DNA of 64,000 bases, from assembly GCA_022841825.1 (NCBI GenBank), contig JALHQT010000006.1, forward strand, positions 124,001 through 188,000, read 5' to 3'. Below the pieces are notes generated by a model that was not told the DNA's origin, did not search any database, and was given only the letters and a program-made list of their open reading frames with translations. This DNA is from Anaerolineae bacterium. GTDB taxonomy: Bacteria > Chloroflexota > Anaerolineae > Aggregatilineales > Phototrophicaceae. The translations under genes were made by a program, and so were the position numbers. Shown one piece after another: positions 18,414-28,432 of the stretch (position 1 is its first letter; the number at the start of each line of letters is the position of its first letter).

Positions 18414-20669
18414 TTACGACAGCGGCTCGAAATTCTCGGCGCTGAAGCTGAAGATTGGCGCGGGCATTGCCCCATCCCCTTCCGCGACCTTGATCGAGTA
18501 GTCGATAAAGCTGCAATCGCCAGGCGCGCTCGGTACGGCGCTGTTGAAGACCATCAACCCAGCGTATTCAAAGCCGGAGGTATCGAAGACCGCCTCGCGC
18601 CCCAGTGGAATCACCTGGACTTCGCCATCCGCGACGCCCAAGCCGACCATTTCCAGGCTGGCATCCCCATCCAGCACCAGCTCAAACGAGCCAGTCACGT
18701 CCAGCACAAAGTAGTTCGCACCCAGTTCCTGGATGCCCGCGCCCGTGAACGTCCATTCGCCTTCGCCATCAATCGTGTTTTCCAGCCAGACGGCGCGCTC
18801 GAAAACGGGTGCCAGATCATAATCACGAGCGAAGTTCTGTGCGCGCCAGCGCAGGATCGCCGATGGAATGGTGCTGTTCACGCTCGCCAGCGTCTGTTCC
18901 ATCGTCTCAAAGCCGTCGTACAGCACGCTGTTCTCCCAGATGCCCACGACAAAGCGCTCGCCATACTGGTCGGCAAGCGATTGCAGCAGCGTCCATTGGG
19001 CGTAATCATAGCCCTCGTCGGTCGTCGTCCAACACAGTTCGGGCGAAATATAGTCCGTCGTCACATAATCCGTCGCGTCCTGGTCGTTGCCGACGGTGGT
19101 CGTCTCCGTCCACGAGGCGGTCGATTCGTAAAGCCAATCCAACGCCTCTTCCGTATCGTAACCGAACTGGATGACATGGTTGAACTCATGTGTCACCGTC
19201 GCGCGCATCAGGCTGTCTGATGGGGCTTCTTTGTCGTCCATGCCGTCGAAGTCGTTGTCGATGACGAAGACGGCGCGCGCCGCGCTGTTTTCGCGCACGT
19301 CGGGCGTCGTGGGGTTATCAAAGACCACCAGCACCGATTTGGCGTAGCCCATCGCGCCTTCCGCCAGGGTATCGGCGACATAGGCATGGTAAAAGCCGTC
19401 CTCATGACGCACAGGTTCCGCCCAGCCGATCTGGTTGACCTGTACATCGTAGATTTCTTCGAGCGTATCGGAGACTGACTGCGCGTACTCCTGCGTCGTT
19501 CCATCAGCGCCTTCAAGCGTGTAGAAGACGAGGAAATTGGGGGACTGGATGACCTGTTCGGGTCCACTCAACGTGACCGTGTTATCCAGCAGTTCCATCA
19601 GCGTATCGACGACCGAAGCATCGACAGACGAGAGTATCAACTGGAAATCGCCACTGCTGGTGCTGCGCGTGAAGCGTTCGATCGTCAGCAGATAGGTGCC
19701 GGCTGAAGGCGCAGTGTACGCCACCGCAGAATTGAGCGAACCATCGCCACGATCGTCATTGCTGGCGACCGGGAAGCCATCGGGACCGAGCAGCGTCAGC
19801 ACGGTATCGAGGTCACCGCTGGTTGCGTCACTCAACGCTAGAAGCGTCTGCCCGGCACTGAGTTCGACCGGGTATTCCAGCGCGGTCTGATCGTCGTCGA
19901 GCGTGCCTGTGTATTCGGCAATCGGTGTACCTGGGATTGCAGCGAAGTTAAAGGGCGGCTCGGCGTTTGGATCGATGGCAAGCGAGAGGAACAGATCGCC
20001 GACCTCATCGCCGCTGTAGCTGCTGGCGATAACCTCGTAGCTTCCCGCTTCGACGACTTCGTAGACGAGCTGTGAATTCAATGTGCCATCGCCACGATCG
20101 TCATTCTGCGTGACCGTTACGCCATCGGCATCCCGAAGCGCAAGCGTGGTATCCAGTCCATCGGTCAGCGCGACGGTCGTGGCGACGAAGATGTCGCCCG
20201 CCGCCAGTTCGACCGTGAACACGGCTTCCGTCGTCGTGGCGTTGAGCGAGACGTTCTCCTCGCGGATCGACTGCGCCGCCTCGGACAAGCCAAAGTCGAT
20301 CCCATACTGTAGCGTCAGCCCAAAGCTGCCTGTTGCGTCGTCAAAACCTGTCACGACCGCCGTGTGCGTTCCACTCTCCTCGACCATGTAAACAATGCGT
20401 GAGGTGAGTACACCGCCGCCCACATCGTCATTTTCCGCGACCGCTACGCCATCAGGTCCGTTGAGCACGAGGACGGTATCCAGCCCGTCGTCAGATGAAG
20501 TGGTGAGGGTAATAATGTCGCCTTCTTCAAGCGGGATGTCGAACGACGCGCTGGGTCGCCCGTTGGTCAACTCGCCGACAAATTCCTGATCTTCAGGTTC
20601 TTGTGCAGAAACAGTCGCAGTCAATACTGCCAGCAGCAGCAGGGGAATAAGCGCAATCCGCGCACGCAT
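18414..20669 (-). CDS. Secreted metallopeptidase-like protein with N-terminal PPC repeats
   Basis: The start at 20669 has GAGGAG 6 nt upstream; a signal peptide (MRARIALIPLLLLAVLTATV, cut near SAQ) follows. Three beta-sandwich repeats of the pre-peptidase C-terminal (PPC) type occupy about residues 30-365, each with a D-x-D-T-V/L-L and N-D-D-x-G-x-G pattern (FVLNGPDG.., NDDVGGG; LRDADG.., NDDRGDG; LLGPDG.., NDDRGDG). The C-terminal part has THEFNHVIQFGYD (near residue 494), an HExxH-type zinc motif, then a downstream Glu in LYESTASWTE, the gluzincin pattern. It probably cleaves extracellular protein. The exact peptidase family is not assigned. Confidence 0.8.
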   Translation of the reverse strand: MRARIALIPLLLLAVLTATVSAQEPEDQEFVGELTNGRPSASFDIPLEEGDIITLTTSSDDGLDTVLVLNGPDGVAVAENDDVGGGVLTSRIVYMVEESGTHTAVVTGFDDATGSFGLTLQYGIDFGLSEAAQSIREENVSLNATTTEAVFTVELAAGDIFVATTVALTDGLDTTLALRDADGVTVTQNDDRGDGTLNSQLVYEVVEAGSYEVIASSYSGDEVGDLFLSLAIDPNAEPPFNFAAIPGTPIAEYTGTLDDDQTALEYPVELSAGQTLLALSDATSGDLDTVLTLLGPDGFPVASNDDRGDGSLNSAVAYTAPSAGTYLLTIERFTRSTSSGDFQLILSSVDASVVDTLMELLDNTVTLSGPEQVIQSPNFLVFYTLEGADGTTQEYAQSVSDTLEEIYDVQVNQIGWAEPVRHEDGFYHAYVADTLAEGAMGYAKSVLVVFDNPTTPDVRENSAARAVFVIDNDFDGMDDKEAPSDSLMRATVTHEFNHVIQFGYDTEEALDWLYESTASWTETTTVGNDQDATDYVTTDYISPELCWTTTDEGYDYAQWTLLQSLADQYGERFVVGIWENSVLYDGFETMEQTLASVNSTIPSAILRWRAQNFARDYDLAPVFERAVWLENTIDGEGEWTFTGAGIQELGANYFVLDVTGSFELVLDGDASLEMVGLGVADGEVQVIPLGREAVFDTSGFEYAGLMVFNSAVPSAPGDCSFIDYSIKVAEGDGAMPAPIFSFSAENFEPLS

Positions 20670-20770
20670 GGGCGGTCTCCTCACGTAATAAGCGATAGAG
20701 TCCATGATACGCCCAATTCGCAGTCAGAACTTCCGCCGAAGGATAGAGAATTCGTCCTTCAAAAGAACAA

Positions 20771-20828
20771 AAGGCACGCCTTGCCCCTACAGATAGATTG
20801 CATTTTCCGTAGGAACAGGGCGTGCCTT
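20771..20828. repeat. Long imperfect inverted repeat
   Basis: A 20-bp left arm (AAGGCACGCCTTGCCCCTAC, 20771-20790) pairs with the right arm at 20809-20828 at 17 of 20 positions, around an 18-nt AT-rich loop. It lies between clpC (its stop at 20854) and the peptidase gene start at 20669, and shares the CCCCTAC end with other palindromes here. Confidence 0.75.
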
Positions 20829-20853
20829 GTCCGCGCCTGCTTGAGTGCCTGAT

Positions 20854-23331
20854 TTAGCCGATGATGTTGTCCTGTGGGATATTGAGGTAATCGCTGTCGG
20901 CGTTTTCCTCACGCTCGAAAATGAGCTGCCCATCGACCTCGTCAATGAAGACCAGATCGCCATCGCTGATGTCGCCCTTCAGGAGCTGTGAACTGAGCGG
21001 GTTTTCGACATAACGCTGGATGGCGCGGCGCAGTGGGCGCGCCCCGTACTGCGGGTCGTAGCCCTTTTGCGCCAGCCATGCGCGCGCCGACTCAGTCAGG
21101 TGAATGCCGATGCCGCGCTCGCGCAGTTGGTTGAAGACATCGCGCATCTGCAAATCGACGATGCTTTCCACCTGCGCCAGCGAGAGGGGCGCGAAGATGA
21201 TGATCTCGTCAATGCGGTTGAGGAATTCCGGACGGAAGGTGTCGCGCATCGCCTTTTCGATCTTCTGATGATCGACAACCGTTTGCTCGTCATTCCCCTG
21301 GATGAAGCCGAGCGCCCCACCGCGCCGCGCGAACTCGGTACCGAGATTGCTCGTCATGATGATGATCGTGTTGCTGAAATCAACGGCGCGCCCCTGCCCA
21401 TCGGTCAGGCGACCGTCTTCAAGGATTTGCAGCAGCGCGTTCCACACGTCGGGGTGCGCCTTTTCGATCTCGTCAAACAGCACCACGCGGTACGGGCGGC
21501 GGCGTACCGCTTCCGTAAGCTGCCCGCCTTCTTCATAGCCGACATAGCCGGGCGGCGCACCAAACAGGCGGCTGACGTTATGCTGCTCGCGGAACTCGCT
21601 CATGTCGATGCGGATCAGCGCGTCCTCGTCGTCAAAGAGGAATTCCGCCAGCGTCTTCGCCAGTTCCGTCTTGCCGACGCCGCTGCTGCCAAGGAAGATG
21701 AACGAGCCAATCGGACGACGCGGGTCCTTCAGACCGCTGCGCGCGCGGCGGATGGCATGGGCAATGGCGCTGACCGCATCCTCCTGCCCAATGACGCGCT
21801 CATGCAGCGCCTCTTCCATGCGCAGCAGCTTCTCGCTCTCGGTCTCCAGCACCTGGTTGACCGGGATGCCCGTCCACTGCGCGACCACGCCCGCGATGTC
21901 CTCGGCATCGACCACTTCGTCGATCATGTTCTCCCGCTGCCAGGCAAAGCGCTGCTGTTCAAAGTCCTGCTCAATTTGCAGGCGGCGCATCTTGTATTCC
22001 GCAGCGCGCTCGTAATCGCGCGCCATGCCCGCCGCGTCTTCCTCGCTTTGCAGCCGCGCAAGCGCCTCTTTCATCTCCTTGAGATGATCCGGCATCGAAT
22101 AGAGCGCCACGCGCAGCTTGGCGGCGGCTTCGTCGAGCAGGTCGATTGCCTTATCCGGCAGGCGACGGTCGCTGACGTAGCGGTCGGCAAGCCGTGTCGC
22201 GGCGACGACTGCTTCATCGGAGATCGTCACCTTGTGATGCGCCTCGTAGCGGTCGCGCAAGCCGTAGAGCATCTCGATGGTGTCTTCGACGCTCGGCTCC
22301 TCGACGAACACAGGGGCGAAGCGGCGGTCGAGCGCGCTGTCCTTCTCAACGTACTGGCGATATTCGTCGAGCGTGGTCGCCCCGATGCACTGAAGCTCGC
22401 CGCGTGCCAGCGCCGGCTTCATCATGTTGCCTGCGTCGAGCGCGCCCTGCGCCGCGCCTGCCCCGACGACCTGATGCAGCTCGTCGATGAAGAGGATGAT
22501 CTCGCCCTCGGCGCGCTGGACTTCTTCGATGGTCGCCTTCAGGCGCTCCTCGAACTCGCCACGAAAGCGGCTGCCCGCCAGCATCGCGCTCAGATCGAGG
22601 CTGATCACCTTCTTGCCCTGCAAGACATCCGGCACATCGTTAAGCGCAATCTTCTGCGCCAGCCCTTCGACAATCGCCGTCTTGCCGACGCCTGCCTCGC
22701 CGATCAGCACCGGGTTGTTCTTGGTGCGGCGGCTGAGAACCTGGATGACACGCATGATTTCGTTGTCGCGACCGATCACGGGGTCGAGCTTGCCTTCGCG
22801 GGCGATCTGCGTGAGATCGCGACTGTACTTTTCCAGCGTACGATAGCGGGACTCTGCCTGCGGGTCGGTCACGCGCTGCCCACCACGAATGTCCTTTATC
22901 ACCTCGTGGACGCGCTCGCGGGTGATCCCGTTATCGCTCAGGATCTTGGTGACCGCCGTGTTGCGCTCGGTCAGGATCGCCAGGAACATATGCTCAGTCG
23001 AGATGTACTCATCGCGCAGGCGGTTCGCCTCTTCGTTGGCGGTGTCGATCACCCGCTTGACGCGCGGCGTGATGAAGACCTGTCCCGCGCCGCCGCCGTA
23101 AATCGCAGCTTTCGGGCTGGCGCGCAGGATTTCGTCCAGGCGCGCGCGCATAGCATCGACATCAACCGTCAGCTTCTCCAGCACCAGCGGGATGACTCCA
23201 TCGGTCTGTTCAAGGAGTGCCAGGAGCAGGTGCTCGGTATCGACCTGGTTATGTCCGTAACGCTGAAGAATTTCCGCAGCACGGATCGCGGCATCCTGCG
23301 CGCGCTCCGTGAACCGTTCAAATCGCATCAT
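20854..23331 (-). CDS. clpC: ATP-dependent Clp protease ATP-binding subunit ClpC
   Basis: An 825-residue class I Clp/Hsp100 unfoldase. It has an N-terminal Clp_N repeat domain (about 1-150), AAA-1 with Walker A GEAGVGKT (near 214), a middle region holding a UVR-like stretch ([20 protein letters not shown], about 425-445), AAA-2 with [12 protein letters not shown] (near 549), the [20 protein letters not shown] loop and a C-terminal ClpB-D2-small domain. The short middle domain favours ClpC over ClpB. It unfolds proteins and feeds ClpP; clpP is not in the window. The gene starts 207 bp downstream of sixA on the same strand. Confidence 0.93.
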   Translation of the reverse strand: MMRFERFTERAQDAAIRAAEILQRYGHNQVDTEHLLLALLEQTDGVIPLVLEKLTVDVDAMRARLDEILRASPKAAIYGGGAGQVFITPRVKRVIDTANEEANRLRDEYISTEHMFLAILTERNTAVTKILSDNGITRERVHEVIKDIRGGQRVTDPQAESRYRTLEKYSRDLTQIAREGKLDPVIGRDNEIMRVIQVLSRRTKNNPVLIGEAGVGKTAIVEGLAQKIALNDVPDVLQGKKVISLDLSAMLAGSRFRGEFEERLKATIEEVQRAEGEIILFIDELHQVVGAGAAQGALDAGNMMKPALARGELQCIGATTLDEYRQYVEKDSALDRRFAPVFVEEPSVEDTIEMLYGLRDRYEAHHKVTISDEAVVAATRLADRYVSDRRLPDKAIDLLDEAAAKLRVALYSMPDHLKEMKEALARLQSEEDAAGMARDYERAAEYKMRRLQIEQDFEQQRFAWQRENMIDEVVDAEDIAGVVAQWTGIPVNQVLETESEKLLRMEEALHERVIGQEDAVSAIAHAIRRARSGLKDPRRPIGSFIFLGSSGVGKTELAKTLAEFLFDDEDALIRIDMSEFREQHNVSRLFGAPPGYVGYEEGGQLTEAVRRRPYRVVLFDEIEKAHPDVWNALLQILEDGRLTDGQGRAVDFSNTIIIMTSNLGTEFARRGGALGFIQGNDEQTVVDHQKIEKAMRDTFRPEFLNRIDEIIIFAPLSLAQVESIVDLQMRDVFNQLRERGIGIHLTESARAWLAQKGYDPQYGARPLRRAIQRYVENPLSSQLLKGDISDGDLVFIDEVDGQLIFEREENADSDYLNIPQDNIIG

Positions 23332-23512
23332 GGTAAATTACGCTTTCACCCTGTTCGCACAACTCATGGCTCACCGCTGCCCGACCATCAGATTGTAGCT
23401 CTGAATGATGCAGCTCGGCGCAGGTGTTCCACGATTCGACACATTATCTCAACAGTGTATGCGAGGTCATGTAAAAAGCGTGTTGGAACGCTGTGAGAGA
23501 CGCGCATGTAGA

Positions 23513-23529
23513 GACGAGGGTGCCTCGTC
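23513..23529. repeat. Short palindrome GACGAGG/CCTCGTC
   Basis: Arms GACGAGG (23513-23519) and CCTCGTC (23523-23529) with a 3-nt loop, just downstream of the sixA stop. This is a small member of the GACGAGGC/GCCTCGTC type also found inside the glpAB fusion. Confidence 0.55.
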
Positions 23530-23538
23530 CGCCGAGGT

Positions 23539-24009
23539 TCAGCGCTCGAACAGCTTGGTCGGCAGCAGCCAGATCAGCGCGCCATGCAGCGGCTCCTGCA
23601 TCACGACATCCACGCGCGCCACGCTGCCCTTCTTCATGATGATCTCGCCGCCGCCGATGATCCGCGAAATGATGCTGCTCAGGTCCGGCTCATGCCCGAC
23701 AAACATCACGCGGTCTTCCGGCTTCAGCCCAGCGATCAGGCTGGCGACCGCCGGGACGTCGAACCCCGGCGCGAGCGCCTTACGCACAATCACCTTGACG
23801 CCGATCTCCTCAGCGATGATCTGTGCGGTTTCCTGCGACCGCACCAGCGGACTGCTGAAAAGACGGCGCGGCTTCACGCCAGCCTGATGCAGGGCATGCG
23901 CGGTCATTTTCGTGCGGGCGACGCCCTCGCGCGTCAAGGCGCGCTGGGCATCCGTCTTGCCTTCGGCGTACTCTTCCGCGACGCCATGTCGAACAAAGTA
24001 AAGCTGCAT
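23539..24009 (-). CDS. sixA: SixA-type phosphohistidine phosphatase
   Basis: A 156-residue histidine phosphatase. It opens MQLYFVRHGVAEEY, with the catalytic RHG motif at residues 7-9. Other superfamily elements are SPLVRSQETA (about 52-61) and the second His in MFVGHEPDL. In E. coli, SixA removes phosphate from histidine in the HPt domain of ArcB and in the PTS protein NPr. The short length and closely matching motifs support SixA rather than a phosphoglycerate mutase. It starts 8 bp after galE ends. Its target here is unknown. Confidence 0.85.
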   Translation of the reverse strand: MQLYFVRHGVAEEYAEGKTDAQRALTREGVARTKMTAHALHQAGVKPRRLFSSPLVRSQETAQIIAEEIGVKVIVRKALAPGFDVPAVASLIAGLKPEDRVMFVGHEPDLSSIISRIIGGGEIIMKKGSVARVDVVMQEPLHGALIWLLPTKLFER

Positions 24010-24017
24010 AATCTCGC

Positions 24018-25004
24018 TTAATCCGGATAACCCTGTGGGTGTGAACGATGCCAGTTCCAGGCGGTTTCGATGATGCGCTGCAAGTCGTCATACTCCGGTT
24101 GCCAACCCAGCTCGCGCTTGATCTTCGCGCTGTCCGCGACCAGCACCGCGAGATCGCCCGCCCGTCTGGGCGACATCTCGACCGGGATAGGATGCCCCGT
24201 CACTTTGCGTGCCATCTCGACGACTTCCAGCACAGAGTAGCCGGTGCCGCTGCCCAGGTTATAGACGCGGCTCTGACCGTCCGCCAGTGCTTCGAGCGCC
24301 AGGATGTGCGCGGATGCCAGGTCGAGGACGTGGATATAGTCGCGGATGCAGGTGCCGTCCGGCGTTTCGTAGTCCGTACCGTAAATCTGCACCTTCTCGC
24401 GCTGCCCAAGCGCCACCTGCAAGACAAGCGGGATCAGGTGAGTCTCCGGGCGGTGATCTTCGCCAATGTGACCGTTCGGATGCGCGCCACAGGCGTTGAA
24501 GTAGCGCAGGCAGCAGGATTTCATCCCAAAGATGCGATCCATCCAGCCCAGTGCATGTTCGGCATAGAGCTTCGTCTCGCCATAGACGCTGCCAGGAATG
24601 AGCGGTTCTTCTTCACTGATCGGGATGCGCTGCGGTGCATCATAGAGATTGGCGGTCGAAGACAGGATGAAGCGGTTGATCCCGTGCTGTGCCGCCACAT
24701 CCAGCAGGTTGGTCATCCCGTCAATGTTGTCGCGCAGATACTTGAAGGGATTCTTCATGCTCTCGCCAACCTGGATATGCGAAGCAAAGTGGAAGATACC
24801 TTCCACCGGGTAGCGATCCAGCGTGTGCTTGATCTGCCCAATATCCAACAGATCGCCATGCACGAATGTCGCCTGGGGATGCAGCGCGCTGCGATGCCCG
24901 GCATAAAGATTGTCGAAAACGACCACCTCGTCGCCACGCCCGATCAGACTATCCACGACGTGGCTGCCAATGTAGCCCGCACCGCCGGTCACCAGAACTC
25001 GCAT
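24018..25004 (-). CDS. galE: UDP-glucose 4-epimerase
   Basis: A 328-residue extended short-chain dehydrogenase. The N-terminal NAD site is GGAGYIGSH, and the catalytic Ser-Tyr-Lys set lies in ILSSTANLY (Ser) and [14 protein letters not shown] (YxxxK). Late motifs [20 protein letters not shown] and [12 protein letters not shown] are typical of GalE. It interconverts UDP-glucose and UDP-galactose, supplying donors for surface glycans and entry of galactose. I chose the ATG at 25004, preceded by GAGAGGG; a TTG three codons upstream is less likely. It is followed at 8 bp by sixA. Confidence 0.93.
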   Translation of the reverse strand: MRVLVTGGAGYIGSHVVDSLIGRGDEVVVFDNLYAGHRSALHPQATFVHGDLLDIGQIKHTLDRYPVEGIFHFASHIQVGESMKNPFKYLRDNIDGMTNLLDVAAQHGINRFILSSTANLYDAPQRIPISEEEPLIPGSVYGETKLYAEHALGWMDRIFGMKSCCLRYFNACGAHPNGHIGEDHRPETHLIPLVLQVALGQREKVQIYGTDYETPDGTCIRDYIHVLDLASAHILALEALADGQSRVYNLGSGTGYSVLEVVEMARKVTGHPIPVEMSPRRAGDLAVLVADSAKIKRELGWQPEYDDLQRIIETAWNWHRSHPQGYPD

Positions 25005-25031
25005 GAGACACAACCCTCTCTACTTTAGAAC

Positions 25032-26138
25032 CTAAGCCGTGCCGCCACCGTCAATCGGCAGCAGGGTATCTTCGACGGCAGCCGATGGTTCGACAATCGC
25101 GCCGCTGGCAGCGCTGCTGACGAAGACCGATGCAAGCACCCTCATGATCTCCAGGTTGATCAACTCGCGCTCCTGGGAAAACTCATCCCAGGGGACGATC
25201 AACACGTAACAGCGCACCAGAACTTCCAGCGATGAATCGCCAAACCCCGTGAAACGCACCGTGATCGAGTCGGTCTCGACGCGCGGGCGGATTTCGAGCA
25301 TCTCACGCACGCCGGTCACCACCCGCTGCACTTCTGACACGGTGGCATTGGACGAGAGGCGCAGCGTGAAGTTGATGTAGCGTTTGCCCAGGCGCGACCA
25401 GTTGAGGATGACCGAATTCGCAATCACCTTGTTAGGAACCGTCACCAGCGCCTGATCCGGCTGACGGATGCGCGTCGAACGCAGCCCAACGCGCTCGACC
25501 ACCCCTTCGGTATCCGTAGTCTTGATCGTATCGCCCACGACGAACGGTCGATCTCCGACGATCATGCTGAAGCCAAACAGGTTGGCAATCGTATCCGAAG
25601 CTGCCAGCGAAAACGCCAAGCCGCCCAGCCCAAGACCAGCGACCAGCGCGCTCACGTCATAGCCCCATTCCTGCACGATAATGACGACCGCAAAGGCGAT
25701 GACCACAAACTGCAAGCCAACCCGCGCGAACGGCAGCAGCGCTTCGTCGAGATTCAATCCCGTCAGCGCGTACAGTCGCCCGCGCGAAAACGTGACGAGT
25801 TCGAGCGCGCGATATAGCGCCAACGCGACCGCCAGGATGAACAGCGTGCGCGCGAGACGACTGGCAAACAGAGCACCGAACACGTCGAGCGTCAGCCCCG
25901 CACTGATGATCAGGATCGCAAAGCCGAAAAAAGCGAGCTGCACGGGTGTCGTCACGATGTCGCGCAGCCTGTCGTCAAGCTGTGGCATCCCGACACGTTC
26001 GGCGATGTGGACGAGCGGGCGCGTCAGCAGCCAGATGACGACGTAGCGCACCAGCCACAACACGGCGAGCGCAGCAACGATGATTGCGCCCCGCGCGATG
26101 CTATCTCGCAAGACCTCCGGGATTTGTTCCAAGATCAT
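25032..26138 (-). CDS. MscS-family mechanosensitive channel
   Basis: A 368-residue small-conductance mechanosensitive channel homologue. N-terminal hydrophobic segments (about residues 15-33, 68-88, 92-112, 138-158) lead into the pore-lining helix with Gly/Ala-rich GLGGLAFSLAASDTIAN and the MscS beta domain (FVVGDTI, VVERVGLRSTRIR, VPNKVIANSVILNWSR). It releases solutes on hypo-osmotic shock. The Uma2 gene ends 10 bp upstream and galE starts 28 bp downstream, on the same strand. Confidence 0.92.
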   Translation of the reverse strand: MILEQIPEVLRDSIARGAIIVAALAVLWLVRYVVIWLLTRPLVHIAERVGMPQLDDRLRDIVTTPVQLAFFGFAILIISAGLTLDVFGALFASRLARTLFILAVALALYRALELVTFSRGRLYALTGLNLDEALLPFARVGLQFVVIAFAVVIIVQEWGYDVSALVAGLGLGGLAFSLAASDTIANLFGFSMIVGDRPFVVGDTIKTTDTEGVVERVGLRSTRIRQPDQALVTVPNKVIANSVILNWSRLGKRYINFTLRLSSNATVSEVQRVVTGVREMLEIRPRVETDSITVRFTGFGDSSLEVLVRCYVLIVPWDEFSQERELINLEIMRVLASVFVSSAASGAIVEPSAAVEDTLLPIDGGGTA

Positions 26139-26147
26139 TTAACCGTC

Positions 26148-26702
26148 CTATACGGAGCGAAATATGTCGGCGACGCTCATCGTGAATCCTGGCAGCACGA
26201 TCTCTGCCGAAATCACATCTTCTCCACTGTAGAACTGACGATAATCGGAGGTCAGCACCTCGACGAACCGTTTGGCGGGATAGACCAGCCAAACCATTTT
26301 GCAGCCATGGGCAAGGTAAAACTGCGCTTTGTCCAGCATCAGGCGCGCGCTGTCGTCGGGCGATTGAATTTCGAAGGCGAGGTCGGGGATGAATTCGGTC
26401 GCGCCTTTCCGCACCATCGGCTTATCCATGCCGAGCACGACGGCAACATCTGGGATGCGATCATTGAGCTTGTCGCCTGCGGGACGATGACGCGACTCGA
26501 CCGATGCGCGCCCAACTGGGTTCTTTCGCAGATAGAGGTTGAAGTCGGTTCCGACATCTACAGCGATTACGCCACCTTCCCAGGTGGGCATCTTTTCGAC
26601 GATCTCCCCGTGAATAAGTTCGAGCAGTCGATCTGAATTTTCCGGGCGAGCGAGGATTTCCTCGAATTCGTCCACCGTGATCAGTCGTTCGCGTACCGCC
26701 AT
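26148..26702 (-). CDS. Uma2-family (DUF820) putative endonuclease
   Basis: A 184-residue protein with a restriction-endonuclease-like fold of the Uma2/DUF820 family, abundant in cyanobacteria and Chloroflexota. Conserved parts are LLELIHGEIVE (N-terminal Glu), RIPDVAVV, PDLAFEIQSPDDSA (acidic metal site) and KAQFYLAHGCKMVWLVYP (Lys-rich helix). These match the Asp-x-Glu-x-Lys nuclease logic. The start at 26702 has AGGAG upstream. The biological role of the family is not established. An AT-rich extended -10 sequence lies just upstream. A truncated relative lies at 37.7-37.9 kb. Confidence 0.85.
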   Translation of the reverse strand: MAVRERLITVDEFEEILARPENSDRLLELIHGEIVEKMPTWEGGVIAVDVGTDFNLYLRKNPVGRASVESRHRPAGDKLNDRIPDVAVVLGMDKPMVRKGATEFIPDLAFEIQSPDDSARLMLDKAQFYLAHGCKMVWLVYPAKRFVEVLTSDYRQFYSGEDVISAEIVLPGFTMSVADIFRSV

Positions 26703-26731
26703 GAGATAGGATCTCCTGATTGCCTGCTCCA

Positions 26732-26740
26732 ATTATAGCA
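26732..26740 (-). promoter_or_regulatory. Extended -10 promoter element for the Uma2 operon
   Basis: On the minus strand the sequence reads TGCTATAAT, a perfect -10 hexamer with TGn extension, 30 bp upstream of the Uma2 ATG. No convincing -35 is visible. It lies in the divergent spacer with rsmG. Confidence 0.55.
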
Positions 26741-26789
26741 TTGTGTCTGTTATCATTTCGACCAGAACCGCATTATCCAGTGTTGTCAC

Positions 26790-27500
26790 ATGCCGACGCT
26801 TGCCGAACACACCGCCCAATCTCTCGACATCACGCTGACGCCCGCGCAAAGCGACGCTTTCGCGCGCTATGCCGCGCTCCTGCGTGAGTGGAATACGCGG
26901 ATGAACCTGACGGCGATCACCGGAGACGACGAGATCAACATCCGTCATTTCCTCGACTCGCTGACCATCCTCAAGGCATGCCCCTTCGAGGACGGCGCAA
27001 AGGTCATCGATGTTGGCACGGGCGCGGGCTTTCCGGGCATTCCGCTCAGGATCGCCCAACCAGGGCTGCGCCTGACGCTGCTGGAAGCCACCGGCAAGAA
27101 AGTGACGTTTCTCGAAGCGGTGATCGCCGAACTCCAGCTCGGCAGCACAACCACCGTCAAAGCCCGCGCCGAAGAAGCCGGGCAGACGCGGCCACATCGC
27201 GCTGCGTATGATGTCGCCATCGCGCGGGCGGTCGCCCGTCTACCGATCCTGCTGGAGTACCTGCTGCCGCTGGTGCGCGTCGGCGGCATCTGCATTGCCA
27301 TGAAGGGCAAAACGGCACAGACGGAAGCGGACGACAGCGCAAACGCGCTCAAGACGCTCGGCGGTCAGCTCGACCGCATCGAAACATTCGCCCTGCCCGG
27401 AATCGACGAGCCGCACAATCTGGTCATCGTTCGCAAAGTCGCGCACACACCCGCGCGCTATCCCCGGCAGGCGGGCGCACCCGCGCAAAAGCCGCTTTGA
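26790..27500 (+). CDS. rsmG: 16S rRNA (guanine527-N7)-methyltransferase
   Basis: A 236-residue GidB/RsmG protein. The SAM-binding motif DVGTGAGFPGIPLRIAQP lies near residue 74, preceded by RMNLTAIT and NIRHFLDSL and followed by LLEATGKKVTFLEAV, all family hallmarks. RsmG methylates N7 of G527 in 16S rRNA, near the 530 loop; loss gives low-level streptomycin resistance in other bacteria. Its 3' end overlaps the AlkA-type gene by 4 bp. Confidence 0.94.
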   Translation: MPTLAEHTAQSLDITLTPAQSDAFARYAALLREWNTRMNLTAITGDDEINIRHFLDSLTILKACPFEDGAKVIDVGTGAGFPGIPLRIAQPGLRLTLLEATGKKVTFLEAVIAELQLGSTTTVKARAEEAGQTRPHRAAYDVAIARAVARLPILLEYLLPLVRVGGICIAMKGKTAQTEADDSANALKTLGGQLDRIETFALPGIDEPHNLVIVRKVAHTPARYPRQAGAPAQKPL

Positions 27501-28408
27501 AGTTCGAGCTGTTTCCCCGCGCCCCGTTCGACTTCGCACGAACAGCGACATGTTCCCGCCTGTATGCGATCAACCACCAGGTGTCTGATGGCGCACTGTT
27601 CCGACTGTTCCATGCTGGCGACGGGTTGGCGCTCGTGCGCGTGACAGACGCGAGCAGCGGCGCGGGATCGCTGCTCGTCCGTGCAGAGGTCGCTGCGACC
27701 CAGGGCAACGTGGATGAGATGCAGTTGGCGCAAGCAGTTTATCGATGGCTGGATGTGGAACACTCCCTCGCGGCGTTCTACGACCTGGCAGCAGGTGACC
27801 CGGCGCTGCACCTGATCGTGCACACGCTGCACGGGCTGCATATGCTGCGCACGCCGAGCGTCTTCGAGGCGTTAATGGTGACGATGATCGAGCAGCAGAT
27901 CGCCCTGAGCGCCGCGCAAAAGGCGGAGCGCTGGCTGACCGAGACCTATGGTGACCACCTGGTGCACAGGGGCGTGCGCTACTCGGTCTTTCCAAAGCCG
28001 CACGTCATCGCCGCGCTCGATGAAGCCGCGCTCACACCGCTCAAGATTACGTTTGTGCGTGTGCGCAGGATGCTGGCGATTGCGCGCGCCGTTGCAGAAG
28101 GATCACTGGATCTAGAAGGGCTGCACACCCGGAACCACGATGAGGCATACGCCGCGCTCCTGGCACTGAACGGTGTCGGGCATTGGACGGCAGCATGGAC
28201 GATCATCCGCGCCTTGGGCAAATACCTCTACGTCGGCAGTGCCGATGTGGCGCTGCGGGCGGCGGTCAATCAGTATTGGCATGAGCAGCCAGGGCGTGCC
28301 AGCCGCGAGATGACCGATGCACACTTCGCGCAGTACGGGGAGTTCGCGGGCGAAGCGTGTGTCTATACGCTGATTGCGCTGGGGCTGGAACGCTATCCAC
28401 TCTCGTGA
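27497..28408 (+). CDS. AlkA-type DNA-3-methyladenine glycosylase (HhH-GPD)
   Basis: A 303-residue base-excision repair glycosylase. It starts at TTG in the overlap TTGA with rsmG. The C-terminal half holds the helix-hairpin-helix LLALNGVGHWTAAWTIIRAL and, about 20 residues later, the catalytic Asp in GSADVALRAA (Asp250). A TMIEQQIALSAAQ segment matches the HhH-GPD core before it. No Fe-S cysteine cluster is present, in line with AlkA rather than endonuclease III. It removes alkylated purines. The overlap suggests coupled translation with rsmG. Confidence 0.88.
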   Translation: MKFELFPRAPFDFARTATCSRLYAINHQVSDGALFRLFHAGDGLALVRVTDASSGAGSLLVRAEVAATQGNVDEMQLAQAVYRWLDVEHSLAAFYDLAAGDPALHLIVHTLHGLHMLRTPSVFEALMVTMIEQQIALSAAQKAERWLTETYGDHLVHRGVRYSVFPKPHVIAALDEAALTPLKITFVRVRRMLAIARAVAEGSLDLEGLHTRNHDEAYAALLALNGVGHWTAAWTIIRALGKYLYVGSADVALRAAVNQYWHEQPGRASREMTDAHFAQYGEFAGEACVYTLIALGLERYPLS

Positions 28409-28432
28409 AAACAGCTCACTTTGGGATAGTTT

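Noticed and set aside
21067-23496. 809-codon plus-strand open frame
   Set aside because: It is antisense to clpC. The protein has no domain and is full of codon-bias artefacts (His/Arg/Asp-rich). High G+C makes such shadows common.
26148-26702. Uma2 protein as part of a restriction or defence system
   Set aside because: No methyltransferase, helicase or toxin is next to it; it sits with housekeeping genes. A role in defence cannot be supported.
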